A stretch of DNA of 44,747 nucleotides from Terriglobia bacterium (GCA_020073585.1 JAIQEV010000032.1:1-44747), one strand, 5' to 3'; shown: positions 9,330 through 18,230, counted from the stretch's first letter. Notes: generated by a model from the sequence alone, not told the origin. Made by a program: numbers and translations.

Positions 9330-9875
9330 ATGAAACCACAAAGGAAAGCACGCGATCTGTTCCGCCGCAAATCCGAAGCGGGCACGACCCTGATTGAAAC
9401 GCTCATTGCCCTCGCCGTGTTGTTCATCGTTTCGGTGAGCATGATGGCCCTGGCTGTGGCCGCCATCAAGACCACGGAAAACCAGGGACACCTGGCGTCC
9501 CGTACCGCGGAATACGCCTCCGATAAAATGGAACAACTCTTGGCGCTGGCCTATACCGATGCAGCCTCCAATACCGCCGTCTTTCCTACCGCCCCCGCGG
9601 GAGGACAGGGTCTGACGATTGGCGGCAGCGCCGATCCTAGCAGTCCGGTGGCGGGTTACGTGGACTATCTGGACGTCAACGGCAACCTCCTCCAGGTGAA
9701 CGAAACGACCCCGGTGGGCAACTGGTATTACATCCGCGTCTGGCAGATTTCCGCGCCCGCCGGCACCACCCACTTGAAGCAGATCACCGTCACCTCGCGC
9801 GTGAGTTACATGATCGCCACGGGCGGGCTGTTCCCGCAGTCCACGGTGGTCACGCTGAAGTCGGATCCGCTCTGA
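9330..9875 (+). CDS. PilV-like minor pilin/pseudopilin (copy 1)
   Basis: A 181-residue protein with a type III (prepilin) signal: a basic leader (MKPQRKARDLFRRKSEAG), cleavage after Gly18, then TTLIETLIALAVLFIVSV with the conserved Glu at mature position 5. The mature first residue is Thr instead of Phe or Met. The C-terminal half carries GYVDYLDVNGNLL and NWYYIRVWQIS. It is a close paralogue of the gene at 11041-11577; leader, transmembrane helix, TTENQGHL and DKMEQL are shared. PilV-like minor pilins sit at the tip or initiation complex of type IV pili or related secretion systems. It is separated from the rest of the block by 541 bp. Confidence 0.85.
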   Translation: MKPQRKARDLFRRKSEAGTTLIETLIALAVLFIVSVSMMALAVAAIKTTENQGHLASRTAEYASDKMEQLLALAYTDAASNTAVFPTAPAGGQGLTIGGSADPSSPVAGYVDYLDVNGNLLQVNETTPVGNWYYIRVWQISAPAGTTHLKQITVTSRVSYMIATGGLFPQSTVVTLKSDPL

Positions 9876-10416
9876 ACAGCCGGAAAAAGTCTGCGTGGAT
9901 GTCGTACTGTCTCGGTGTCTTGCATCGGGCCTGAGGATTTCCTCTTTCAGAGTCTGCAATATTTCATGGAAGATCCTCCGGCGAAGCGGAGCGCTTCGCT
10001 TCGGCAAGACATGCGTGCATTTTTCGGGGTCCGGTGAACCGGCGGCGCAATCCCGTTGGAAAGAAGCCGCGAGAATTGCCTCCGCAGGCTTTGCGTAAGC
10101 GACGATTCATCTGCGCTATGGACTCCCCGATTTGTAACCTTTTCACCCGCCGCTCCTATAGATTCGGGATTATGGCTCCGCAATATGTTTATAACTCCTT
10201 GCTGTAGTTGCAGCTACGGCGCCTCGCGAATGGCCGCCGAATTGCCTATCAATGTCATGTTACCTGTCCGCAGAGGCAGGAGAAACACCGTACCGATTGG
10301 CCAGTTGAGTCCCGGACGGCGCAGCGGAGATCATGAGAGCGGCGTCCTCGGCGCGTGACAGGCAGAAAACCGGCAGTCCCGCTTCGGACGCGAATCTCAG
10401 TTGAGGCAGTGGAGAA
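9876..10416. other. Long gap inside the pilin block with a hairpin
   Basis: The 541-bp stretch has no supported gene. GCGAAGCG (9981-9988) pairs with CGCTTCGC (9992-9999) around a 3-nt loop. The rest (10100-10400) is less GC-rich than the flanks and may be an untranslated leader for the downstream pilin genes or remains of a lost gene. No known riboswitch core was found. Confidence 0.35.
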
Positions 10417-11031
10417 ATGATGAACGGAATGCACAAGAACAGACAACGCGGCTTTTCGATGATCGAGTTACTCATCGTCACCCTGATCGCTCTGGTCATT
10501 GCGGCTATGGCCGTCCCGGGTTTTCAGAGCATCGAACGCTACCTGCGCATTGCCGGAGATTGCCGCAATATTTTCAGCATCACTGCGCAGGCCAAGATGC
10601 AGGCCGCCTCGCAGTTCACGCATGCGCGGGCGCGAGTCGGCCTCGCCAGCAACATGTATGGCATCGAGATATGGGATAAGGCCAGTAACCAGTGGTCGCC
10701 GGTGGGCGGCCGTCAGACGTTCTCCCAGGGTGTCACACCGGGTTTCGGAACGGTCGCCAATCCGCCCCTCAATACGCAGGTCACGCTGGCCCAGGCGCCC
10801 CTGTGCGTAACCACCGCGCCTGGCTCCGCGTCCCCCTCGACCACCCCGAACGACGTGTGCATCGAGTTCAACTCCCGCGGCATCCCGGTGGACTACAGCG
10901 GAACTCCCGCCGGCAATGGCGCTTTCTACGTGACGGACGGGAACTCCGTCTACGGAGTCACGGTTTCCGTCTCCGGTTTGATCCAGAGCTGGTACATCAA
11001 CAAGAATGACACCAACTGGCAGAGGCGTTAA
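10417..11031 (+). CDS. FimT/GspH-like minor pilin
   Basis: A 204-residue prepilin. The leader ends RQRG and the mature protein begins FSMIELLIVTLIALVIAAMA, a classical N-terminal methylation helix with Phe at +1 and Glu at +5. The following IERYLRIAGDCRNIFSITAQAK fits the amphipathic part of the helix. The C-terminal domain ends with a Gly/Val-rich beta segment (SVYGVTVSVSGLIQSWYI), as in GspH/FimT. There are two consecutive candidate starts (10417 and 10420). Spacing to the next gene is 9 bp, indicating an operon with the PilV-like copy 2, PilW-like and PilX-like genes. Confidence 0.87.
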   Translation: MMNGMHKNRQRGFSMIELLIVTLIALVIAAMAVPGFQSIERYLRIAGDCRNIFSITAQAKMQAASQFTHARARVGLASNMYGIEIWDKASNQWSPVGGRQTFSQGVTPGFGTVANPPLNTQVTLAQAPLCVTTAPGSASPSTTPNDVCIEFNSRGIPVDYSGTPAGNGAFYVTDGNSVYGVTVSVSGLIQSWYINKNDTNWQRR

Positions 11032-11040
11032 GGCGAACTT

Positions 11041-11577
11041 ATGAAACGACAAATAAAAACGCGCAACCTGCTCCGCCGCAAATCGCAGGCCGGCATGACC
11101 CTGATCGAAACCCTCATTGCCCTGGTCGTGCTCATGATCGTCGCCGTCAACGTCATGGCCCTGGCCATCGTTGCCATCTCCACCACCGAAAACCAGGGGC
11201 ACCTCTCCGCGCGCACCGCCGAATATGCCCAGGACAAGATGGAACAGCTCATGGCTCTGGGCTACGGCGATCAGATTTCCAACACCACTGTTTTTCCCAC
11301 GACCACCAGCCCGGCAGGAACGGGCTTGAGCATCGGCGGCAGCTCCAACCCCAACGCTCCGGTAGCGGGTTACGTGGACTATCTGGATGTCAGCGGCAAC
11401 CTGGTCTCGTCCACCGCCAATTGGTATTACATTCGTGTTTGGCAGGTTTCTGCCGCGGGAAGCTCCGGCCAGTTGAAGCAGATCGCGGTCACCTCCCGCG
11501 TAAACGCCCTGGTTGGCGCCAATAGCGGTGTTCTGCCGCAGTCCACCGTGGTCGCATTGAAGTCGAACCCGTTCTGA
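11041..11577 (+). CDS. PilV-like minor pilin/pseudopilin (copy 2)
   Basis: A 178-residue prepilin, paralogous to 9330-9875. The leader MKRQIKTRNLLRRKSQAG is followed by MTLIETLIALVVLMIVAVNV, with Glu at mature position 5. It shares ISTTENQGHLSARTAEYAQD, GYVDYLDVSGNL and NWYYIRVWQVS with copy 1. The stop overlaps the GAGGAGG ribosome-binding site of the next gene, so the two are translationally linked. It is the second member of the four-gene pilin operon and may form the initiation complex with the FimT-, PilW- and PilX-like proteins. Confidence 0.88.
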   Translation: MKRQIKTRNLLRRKSQAGMTLIETLIALVVLMIVAVNVMALAIVAISTTENQGHLSARTAEYAQDKMEQLMALGYGDQISNTTVFPTTTSPAGTGLSIGGSSNPNAPVAGYVDYLDVSGNLVSSTANWYYIRVWQVSAAGSSGQLKQIAVTSRVNALVGANSGVLPQSTVVALKSNPF

Positions 11578-11586
11578 GGAGGCGAC

Positions 11587-12645
11587 GTGTTGCAGCTTGA
11601 AAGATCTCGCAAGGTTTTAGCCCCTCGCGGGCACAGGCAGGGCGGCTTCACGCTCATCGAGATGCTGATCGCCATGATGATCCTGCTGGCCGTCGCCGGC
11701 ATCGTCATGTCCGGCATGGTGCAGATGATGTTCGTGCAAGGCTCGGTCGCCAACCGCTCGGAGATGCACAGCAGCGTGCGCAGCGCCACGGAATTGCTGC
11801 AGCAGGAGATCGGCCAGGCCGGCAGGGCCACCTTGCCCGCCCCGGTCACCATGAGCACGCCCGTGGTGATTCCTCCGGGCACTCAGGGCACGGGGGTTAC
11901 GCAAACGGTGAGCGTCAGTTCCACCACCGGCATGTTCAACGGCGAATACCTGGTCGTGGACACCGGCGCGGACCAGGAAACCGTGCAGATTTCCGGCCTC
12001 ACACCCACCACCTTCACCGCCACTTTCTACTATTCCCATCCCACCGTGGTGGGGGCGACGAGCTGGCCGGTGACCGTGCAGGGCGCGTTTATCACCGGCA
12101 TCGTGCCCCCGGACAAAGTCAACACTTCCGTTGCGGGGCTGCCGCTGGTACCCAACACGAATGCTTCGGGCGTTCTGGTGGGTTCCACGGGCACGAAGCT
12201 GAAGCTCTACGGCGACATCAACGGCGACGGCAATATGGTCTATATCGAATACACCTGCGACACCTCCATCGTCCCCGGAAATCTCTACCGCAACGTCATC
12301 CCCGTACCCGCCGAGGGAGTGACCATCACTAAGCCCGGTGTGAACCCCTCGAAGATCGTGCTCTCCAACATTCTGGCCAATCCCCCCGATACGAATGGCA
12401 ACGCGGTTCCCTGTTTCACCTATCAGGAAAAGCAGTTGGGCCAGAATGTTTTCGTTCTCAACGTGGCCGTCACCTTGACCGTTCAAACCCCTCTGCAGGA
12501 TCCCAAGACCCACGTCTTTCAGACCGAGACCAAGGCCTTGTTGAACGTCTCCCCGCGCAATGTCTTTGAAGCCTGGCAATTGGTCAGCGGAAACTCCAGC
12601 AACCGCGCCCAGCCCATGCCTTCGAGCGTCGCGAATTTACTGTAG
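11587..12645 (+). CDS. PilW-like minor pilin
   Basis: A 352-residue prepilin with GTG start at 11587, 7 nt after GAGGAGG. The leader ends GHRQGG and the mature helix is FTLIEMLIAMMILLAVAGIV, with Glu at +5. A long C-terminal domain of about 300 residues is rich in Thr, Val and Gly (GMFNGEYLVVDTGADQETVQ, TKLKLYGDINGDGNMVYIEY); GDINGDGN resembles a Ca-binding or dockerin-like loop. The length and the SSVRSATELLQQEIGQAGR helix after the membrane segment match PilW-type proteins. The next gene begins 19 bp downstream. Confidence 0.86.
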   Translation: MLQLERSRKVLAPRGHRQGGFTLIEMLIAMMILLAVAGIVMSGMVQMMFVQGSVANRSEMHSSVRSATELLQQEIGQAGRATLPAPVTMSTPVVIPPGTQGTGVTQTVSVSSTTGMFNGEYLVVDTGADQETVQISGLTPTTFTATFYYSHPTVVGATSWPVTVQGAFITGIVPPDKVNTSVAGLPLVPNTNASGVLVGSTGTKLKLYGDINGDGNMVYIEYTCDTSIVPGNLYRNVIPVPAEGVTITKPGVNPSKIVLSNILANPPDTNGNAVPCFTYQEKQLGQNVFVLNVAVTLTVQTPLQDPKTHVFQTETKALLNVSPRNVFEAWQLVSGNSSNRAQPMPSSVANLL

Positions 12646-12664
12646 ATCTGGAAAGAGAGAAACG

Positions 12665-14167
12665 ATGATGAAACACGCAAACCAAAAAGGTTCGGCCCTG
12701 ATTCTGGCCATGATCCTGGTCCTGGTGCTTTCCGTGATGGCCGCCTCCATGATGTTTCTCTCGCAGTCGGAGACCTGGTCCAGCATGAACTACCGGCTGA
12801 TGACCCAGTCGCGCTATGGCGCGGAAGCCGGCCTCAACGCGGCTGCCAACTACCTCATCTACTCCTACGCGCCGCCGGGCACCGCCTTGGATCCGCTGAG
12901 CGCGTATGACACGACGCAATACCCGGTGGCCCTCGCCGGCACTAACACCGCCGTCATTCTCTCGACCTTCTACGATGATGCGGATGACGCCCAGACCTAT
13001 CCGGTCGCCGCGGTGCAGACCGCCTTCAATTCCGCCGCCAAAGGCCCGCTCCAGGCCGGCACCACCCCCGTGACCTACGACGCCTCGGCCCAGTTAATCG
13101 CCATGCGCCAGGTCAGTGTGTACGGCTCGCCCACGCCGGTTACCGTGCAGACTTGGCGGATCACCGGGCGCGGCGGCATCGTCGGCCTGAGCAACGCCAG
13201 CGTGGAAGTTTCCGCCATCATGGAGCGCATGGTTTCGCCGTTGTTTGGCTATGCGGCCTTCGCCTCCTCGGCTGGCTGTGGCGCCCTGAATTTCGGCGGC
13301 GGCGGCACCACCAACAGTTATGATTCCGCCTCCCTCCTGGCCAACGGTGGAACACTTGCAGCGCCGGTATTCATGGCCAGCGGCGGCAACGTTGGCACCA
13401 ACGGAAACCTGAACACAGTCGGCAGCACCACGGTGATTAACGGCACCCTTTCCACGCCGCGCGTGGGCACCGGCACCTGCAGTACCGGTAACTTGACTGC
13501 GTTTTCGGGTAGCGGTTCGGTGTCGGGCGGGCTCGTCGAATTGCCCCAGCCGGTAACCTATCCGACCCCCCCGGCGCCAAATCCCATGCCCCCCACGGGC
13601 AATCTGCGGCTGAACATGGGGACCTGCACTTATATTGGCTGCACCGGGACCGCCGGACTTTACGCGCTGGCTCCAGGTACGGCCCCTGGCACGCTCCCGG
13701 GCCCGGCGCTCTATCCCGACGTCATCGTCCAGGGTGTGGTCCATTTGTCGGCGGGCTATTACAATATGAATAGTTTGCAAGTTACCAGTGCTGGCGCAAC
13801 CGTAATTATCGACTCCGGCCCGGTGGTCCTGAACGTTGCGGGTGTAGGCATTCCCGTTAGCCAGGCCGTCGTGGACTTCACCGGCGGAAGCCTCTCCAAC
13901 CCGTCCCTGAACCCCTTGAATTTCCAGATTCAGTATGCGGGGACCGGGCTGATCAAACTGGCAGGCGGCGTGGCTTCCTCAACCGTCCTCTATGCTCCCA
14001 ATTCCAGCGCCAGCATTACCGGCGGCAGTGATTTCTACGGCTCCATCATCACCGGCCAGTTGACGGACATGGGCGGCGCGGCCGTGCACTATGACCGCCG
14101 CTTGCAGGTCAGTAACTTCTACGTCGGCAACTGGATGCTCGATTCCTTCAGTTGGAGCAAATACTAA
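12665..14167 (+). CDS. PilX-like minor pilin with large C-terminal domain
   Basis: A 500-residue protein starting at ATG 12665 (MMKHANQKG). The short leader is followed by SALILAMILVLVLSVMAASM, with no Glu at +5, as is common for PilX-type proteins. QSETWSSMNYRLMTQSRYGAEAGLNAAANYL is the typical PilX region after the helix. Residues about 220-500 are Gly/Ser/Thr/Asn-rich with VGTNGNLNTVGST-type stretches and NFQIQYAGTGLIKLAGG, like the DUF7305 domain of large acidobacterial and deltaproteobacterial pilin-associated proteins. It is the last gene of the pilin operon, ending 34 bp before a strong terminator. Confidence 0.85.
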   Translation: MMKHANQKGSALILAMILVLVLSVMAASMMFLSQSETWSSMNYRLMTQSRYGAEAGLNAAANYLIYSYAPPGTALDPLSAYDTTQYPVALAGTNTAVILSTFYDDADDAQTYPVAAVQTAFNSAAKGPLQAGTTPVTYDASAQLIAMRQVSVYGSPTPVTVQTWRITGRGGIVGLSNASVEVSAIMERMVSPLFGYAAFASSAGCGALNFGGGGTTNSYDSASLLANGGTLAAPVFMASGGNVGTNGNLNTVGSTTVINGTLSTPRVGTGTCSTGNLTAFSGSGSVSGGLVELPQPVTYPTPPAPNPMPPTGNLRLNMGTCTYIGCTGTAGLYALAPGTAPGTLPGPALYPDVIVQGVVHLSAGYYNMNSLQVTSAGATVIIDSGPVVLNVAGVGIPVSQAVVDFTGGSLSNPSLNPLNFQIQYAGTGLIKLAGGVASSTVLYAPNSSASITGGSDFYGSIITGQLTDMGGAAVHYDRRLQVSNFYVGNWMLDSFSWSKY

Positions 14168-14201
14168 TCCTCTCCGGCATCGCAGCTTGGACTGCCTGCC
14201 A

Positions 14202-14242
14202 GGCGGGGGCCGGGTGCCAACCCGGTCCCCGCCTTTCTTTTT
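14202..14242 (+). terminator. Rho-independent terminator of the pilin operon
   Basis: A 14-bp stem (14202-14215 with 14220-14233, including one G-T pair) with a GCCA loop is followed by TTTCTTTTT. It is placed 34 bp after the PilX-like stop codon. Confidence 0.92.
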
Positions 14243-14340
14243 CCGCGCGGCCTCTCTTCCGCGCGGCATGGTATCTTTATAGCGAGGAGAATTTACCCCG
14301 GTCGAAACAAGTTTGTTCCATCCGGCCCAGCCCCAGACCC

Positions 14341-15042
14341 ATGAAACGCAGACTCGACCCGCAAATCCTCATCTTCGACGTTGACGGCGTCCTCGTGGAC
14401 GTCCGCGGCACCTATTGGCGCTCGGCCATCGAGACGGTGCGCTTTCTCAGCGGCCGCCGCGTCACCTACAAGCAGCTCCATGAATGGAAAAGCCGCCCCG
14501 GCTTTAACGACGACTGGCGCATGACCGCCGCCTGGGTCACGCAGCTCGGCCGCCCCACCACCTACGAGCAGGCCCGCGCGGCCTTCAGCCGCTTCTACTG
14601 GGGCACGCGTGGCAAGCCCGGCAACGTGCGCAACGAAAAGCTGGTCGTCACCCCCCGGCTGATCGAGCGCTGGGCCCGCCGCTACGAGCTGAACATCTTC
14701 ACCGGGCGCACCCGCCAGGAGTTTGGCCACACCTTCCGGCGCTGGCCCGCCACTCCGCACTTCCGTACCGTCATCACCATGGACGACGTGAAGCGCAAGA
14801 AACCGCACCCCGATGGCCTGCTGAAAATTCTCGGCAGGCGCGATCCCGCGCAGGCCCTCTACCTCGGCGACAACGTGGACGACGCCCTGGCCGCGCGCGA
14901 TGCCGGCGTACCCTTTCTGGCCGTCCTGCCGCGCTCCGCCCACGCCTACCGCACGCAGGCCGCGCAGTTCCGCAAGCTCGGCGCCCTGGCCCTGCTCCAA
15001 CGCGCCACCGAACTCACCCGCTGGCTCGCCTCGCCGCGCTAA
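14341..15042 (+). CDS. HAD-superfamily hydrolase (subfamily IA)
   Basis: A 233-residue haloacid-dehalogenase-type phosphatase. Motif I is LIFDVDGVLVD (nucleophile Asp near residue 12 and Asp14), motif II is IFTGRTRQ, the motif III lysine is in VKRKKPHPDGLLKIL, and motif IV is YLGDNVDDALAARDAGV. An alpha-helical cap lies between motifs I and II (residues 30-110). It most resembles the archaeal/cyanobacterial type sometimes linked to histidinol phosphate or sugar phosphates; the substrate is not predictable from sequence. The start is chosen at the ATG directly before homology; a longer reading from 14152 runs through the terminator. It is followed by 162 bp before the next gene. Confidence 0.85.
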   Translation: MKRRLDPQILIFDVDGVLVDVRGTYWRSAIETVRFLSGRRVTYKQLHEWKSRPGFNDDWRMTAAWVTQLGRPTTYEQARAAFSRFYWGTRGKPGNVRNEKLVVTPRLIERWARRYELNIFTGRTRQEFGHTFRRWPATPHFRTVITMDDVKRKKPHPDGLLKILGRRDPAQALYLGDNVDDALAARDAGVPFLAVLPRSAHAYRTQAAQFRKLGALALLQRATELTRWLASPR

Positions 15043-15204
15043 CGCCTTTGTAGCGGAGGCCGGTATTTGTTCCAAGCCGGTCGGAGGTCGCCTCCTCTTA
15101 TTTTCCAGTGCAAGCCCGCCTACACTCGGCCGCTGCAAGCTTGCGCTGCGCTTCGGCCTTCTTTATCCTCGCCGTATTCGCTCGACGCCTTGTGGGAGGC
15201 ATTC

Positions 15205-15702
15205 ATGCGCACCGGCCAAGCACTTTCCGCCGCCCTGCTCTTGTTGCTCGTGGCCCTGTTCTCCGTATCCGCCCGGCGCGCTCGCGCTGCGCAGACAGCC
15301 GAGCCCCATGCCGCTTCCCGCCGGGACATCGAACAGCTCCTCCGCGAACAGCAGCAAGCCTGGAACCGCGGCGACATCGAAAAATTCGTGGACGGCTACT
15401 GGCGCTCCCCGGAGCTCACCTTCTCCGGCAGCAACGGCGTGCAGCGCGGCTGGGACGCGGTCTTGGCCCGCTACCGCCGCAGCTACCCGGATCGCGCAGC
15501 CATGGGCCAGCTCGATTTCACGGATCTCGAATTCCGTTTTCTCGCTCCGGATGCCGCCCTGGTCCTCGGCCGCTGGCGCCTCTCGCGCCCTCCGAACAAC
15601 GATGCCGGCGGCGTCTTCTCCCTGGTGTTGCGGAAATTTCCAGAAGGCTGGCGCATCATCCACGACCACACCAGCGCCGTTGCCGAACCCCGGAACAAGT
15701 GA
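15205..15702 (+). CDS. Exported SnoaL/DUF4440-like (NTF2-fold) protein
   Basis: A 165-residue product from ATG 15205, with GGGAGG 6 nt upstream. The signal peptide covers residues 1-29 (ALSAALLLLLVALFSVSARRARA). The mature part is an NTF2-like cone: QLLREQQQAWNRGDIEKFVDGYW, LTFSGSNGVQRGWDAVLARY, DLEFRFLAPDAALVLGRW and FPEGWRIIHDHTSAV. DUF4440 proteins are small ligand-binding or isomerase-like folds of mostly unknown role; the exported version suggests periplasmic location. The C-terminal HDHTS histidines could bind a ligand or metal. The gene is 71 bp upstream of the glycosyltransferase. Confidence 0.8.
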   Translation: MRTGQALSAALLLLLVALFSVSARRARAAQTAEPHAASRRDIEQLLREQQQAWNRGDIEKFVDGYWRSPELTFSGSNGVQRGWDAVLARYRRSYPDRAAMGQLDFTDLEFRFLAPDAALVLGRWRLSRPPNNDAGGVFSLVLRKFPEGWRIIHDHTSAVAEPRNK

Positions 15703-15773
15703 CCCGTGCCCCGCGCGAAAAAACCAGCTATCCGTCACCCGGCAACCGTCGCGGACTCAGGTAGAATTCTCCG

Positions 15774-16988
15774 GTGCGCATTCTCCTCCTGAATCTCTAC
15801 TATCCGCCGGACACCTCGGCCACCGCCAAAATGGCCGCGACGGTGGTGGGCGCTCTCGGCGCGCGCCACGACGTGACCGTGCTCTGCGGCCGCCCCTCTT
15901 ACGACCCTTCCGCGCGCCGCCCCTGGCGTCTCTGGCAGAGCGAACCCGACACCGCCCCGCGGCGCGCCACCGTGCTGCGCGTGGGCTCCAGCGACTACCC
16001 GCGCTTCCGGATGAGCAAGCGCGTGCTGAACTATCTCAGCTATGTGGCACTGGCCGTGCCCCGCGCCCTCTTTGTGCCTTGCGAGATCGTCCTGGCCATG
16101 ACCGATCCGCCCTTCGCAGGCATCGTCGGCGCCTTCGTCGCCCTGCTCCGGCGCAAGCCCTTCTTCTACAACATTCGCGACATGTACCCGGACATGGCTC
16201 TGGGCGGCTCGCTCCTCCCGCCGGGACGCCTGGGCCGCTTCTGGGAGCGCCTGCATCGCTGGGCGCTGCGCCGCGCCACGCGCGTGATCGTCCTCGGCGA
16301 CGACATGCGCGAGCGCATCATCGCCAAGGGTGTGGACCCTTCGCGCGTGGTGATCGTCCGCGACGGCGCGGAGATCGCTCCGCCCGGCGCCCCGCCTCCT
16401 GCGCTCGATCCCCAGGTGCTCCGTGCGATTCGCGGCGGCTTCCGCTTTGTCCTTCTCCACGCCGGCAACCTCGGCTTCTACGGCGCCTGGGAGTCGCTGC
16501 TGGCGGCCGCGCGCCTCGTCGAGAACGACGGCATCGGCCTGGTGTTCGTTGGCGAAGGCGCGCAGCTCGGCGCGCTGCGGGCCGCCGCCGCGGATGCGAA
16601 AAATGTGCGCTTCCTGCCCTTTTTCCCGGCCGAAAAAATTCCCTCGGTTCTCGCCGCCGCGGACGTCCACGTCATCACCGTGAAGCGCGGGCTGGAAGGC
16701 GTGGTCGTTCCCAGCAAACTTTTCGGCATCCTCGCGGCCGGCAAACCCGTCCTGGCGGTGGCTCCGCCGGAATGCGATGCCGCGCGCATCGCCATCGCCC
16801 GCGGCTGCGGCGTTGCCGCCGACCCCGCGAATCCCGAAGAGGTCGCCGCGGCCGCGCGGGCGCTGGCCGCCGACCCCGAAAAATTGAAATACATGGGGGA
16901 ATCCGCGCGTGTCGCGGCTCCTGCCTATGATAGATTGGGTGAATTGCAGCGCTTCGTTAAAATCGTCGAGGAGGCGGGACCCGCGTGA
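15774..16988 (+). CDS. Glycosyltransferase family 4 (WbuB-like)
   Basis: A 404-residue GT-B enzyme that adds a sugar to a lipid-linked acceptor at the cytoplasmic face. The N-terminal Rossmann domain (ILLLNLYYPPDTSATAKMA) is followed by YNIRDMYPDMAL, typical of WbuB/WbpL-linked transferases, and LHRWALRRATRVIVLGDDM. The C-terminal donor domain has LLHAGNLGFYGAWESLL, VRFLPFFPAEKIPSVLAAADVHV and the EGVVVPSKLFGILAAGKPVLA nucleotide-sugar motif. The start is GTG at 15774; no ATG fits. The stop overlaps the GTG of the next gene by 4 nt (GTGA), so the two are co-translated. Confidence 0.9.
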   Translation: MRILLLNLYYPPDTSATAKMAATVVGALGARHDVTVLCGRPSYDPSARRPWRLWQSEPDTAPRRATVLRVGSSDYPRFRMSKRVLNYLSYVALAVPRALFVPCEIVLAMTDPPFAGIVGAFVALLRRKPFFYNIRDMYPDMALGGSLLPPGRLGRFWERLHRWALRRATRVIVLGDDMRERIIAKGVDPSRVVIVRDGAEIAPPGAPPPALDPQVLRAIRGGFRFVLLHAGNLGFYGAWESLLAAARLVENDGIGLVFVGEGAQLGALRAAAADAKNVRFLPFFPAEKIPSVLAAADVHVITVKRGLEGVVVPSKLFGILAAGKPVLAVAPPECDAARIAIARGCGVAADPANPEEVAAAARALAADPEKLKYMGESARVAAPAYDRLGELQRFVKIVEEAGPA

Positions 16989-18016
16989 GAACCGGAGAGA
17001 CATTCTGGACAGAGAAGCTGGTGTTGGTGACGGGTGGTGCGTCGTTTATCGGGTCGCATGTGGTGGACCAGTTGCTCGCGCGCGGCGCGAAAGTTCGCGT
17101 GGTGGATGATATGACCAGCGGGCGGCTGGATAATCTGCGCCCCCATCTCGGCAGCGCGAAACTCGATCTTCTGGAAACCGATCTGCGCGAGCCCGGCGTG
17201 ACCCGTGCGGCCATGCACGGCGTGGACACCGTCTTTCACCTGGCCGCGGACCACGGCGGCCGCGGCTACGTCGAGCTCCATCAGGCCGGCCCGGCGTCCA
17301 ATTTCTTTCTCGATGGGCTGGTCTTTGCCGAAGCCCTGAAGGCCAAGGTCAAGAAGGTCGTCTTCGCTTCTTCCGGCTGCGTCTATCCCAATTTCATGCA
17401 GGCCGATACCAGCCAGGTGCTGTACCTCACCGAGGATTTGACCAACGGTCCCAACGACGCCGACAACACCTACGGCTGGGCCAAGCTCATGGCCGAGTTC
17501 ACTCTGAAAGCCTATGTCAAGGAGCACGGCCTGGGCGCGGCCTCCTGCCGCTACTTCACCGTGTATGGCCCGCGCGGCGTGGAAAATCACGCTGTGATCG
17601 CCATGATCGCCCGCGCCTTCCTCAAGCAGGATCCCTTCGAGGTCTGGGGCGACGGCACGCAGATCCGCAACTGGACCTACATTGACGACATCGTCTCCGG
17701 CACCATCCTCGCCGGCGAGAAGATCAGCGACGGCACCGCCGTGAACCTCGGCACCATGGAACGCATCCAGGTTCTCGACGCCGTGAAAATGGTTTTCGAT
17801 TTCACCGGACATAAGGCCAAAATCAAGCTGCGCCCGGACATGCCCACGGGTCCGCTGAATCGCGTGGCGGAAAACTCTCTGGCCAAGAAGCTGCTGGGCT
17901 GGGAGCCCAAGGTGCCCTTCCGCGAGGGCCTCCAGCGCACCATCGACTGGTACTACAAAACCAAAGACCGCGAGGAAGTGCAGCGCATCTTCGCGCGCAT
18001 GCTCACTTCCCGCTGA
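16985..18016 (+). CDS. NDP-sugar epimerase, GDP-mannose 3,5-epimerase-like (extended SDR)
   Basis: A 343-residue SDR enzyme with the NAD-binding TGGASFIGSHV motif at 16-26 and catalytic Tyr163/Lys167 (YGWAK). Two features point to the GDP-mannose 3,5-epimerase branch rather than plain 4-epimerases: HLAADHGGRGYV (86-96), and ASSGCVYPNF with Cys132, where ordinary SDRs read SSSAVYG. The cysteine is the acid/base in plant GME. VWGDGTQIRNWTYIDD and the C-terminal LLGWEPKVPFREGLQRTIDWY are also typical. The GTG start overlaps the glycosyltransferase stop. It probably supplies a C3/C5-epimerised NDP-sugar for that transferase. The substrate is inferred. Confidence 0.83.
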   Translation: MRTGETFWTEKLVLVTGGASFIGSHVVDQLLARGAKVRVVDDMTSGRLDNLRPHLGSAKLDLLETDLREPGVTRAAMHGVDTVFHLAADHGGRGYVELHQAGPASNFFLDGLVFAEALKAKVKKVVFASSGCVYPNFMQADTSQVLYLTEDLTNGPNDADNTYGWAKLMAEFTLKAYVKEHGLGAASCRYFTVYGPRGVENHAVIAMIARAFLKQDPFEVWGDGTQIRNWTYIDDIVSGTILAGEKISDGTAVNLGTMERIQVLDAVKMVFDFTGHKAKIKLRPDMPTGPLNRVAENSLAKKLLGWEPKVPFREGLQRTIDWYYKTKDREEVQRIFARMLTSR

Positions 18017-18027
18017 ACTGGCCGTGC

Positions 18028-18053
18028 CCCGGGGCGGCCTGCGCCGCCCCGCG
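18028..18053. repeat. GC-rich hairpin after the epimerase gene
   Basis: CGGGGCGGC (18030-18038) and GCCGCCCCG (18043-18051) form a 9-bp perfect stem with a CTGC loop, 13 bp after the stop codon. There is no T-run. REP-like or a 3' stability hairpin. Confidence 0.5.
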
Positions 18054-18230
18054 CTCCCGGTGTACCGCGAGCGCACGCGGCCTGCGTTTGCTGTTGAACC
18101 GCTCCCCCTTCCGGGTTATCGTCCTGTAGCTGCGTGGGGCAGCCATCTTCGGCATTCCGCCGCAAGAGCCGGGTGCCGCGTGTGCCCAGCGCCGCTGCAT
18201 CTGGCTGTTTCCCGCGTTTTTCGAGGACGC

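Noticed and set aside
8917-10416. c-di-GMP (GEMM) riboswitch before the pilin genes
   Set aside because: Such switches are common there, but the conserved GCAAAGC and GGGCAAACC-type cores were not found.
16045-16060. Second sigma-54-like TGGCAC-N6-TGCC match
   Set aside because: It lies inside the glycosyltransferase coding sequence, far from any start; it shows how often chance matches occur.
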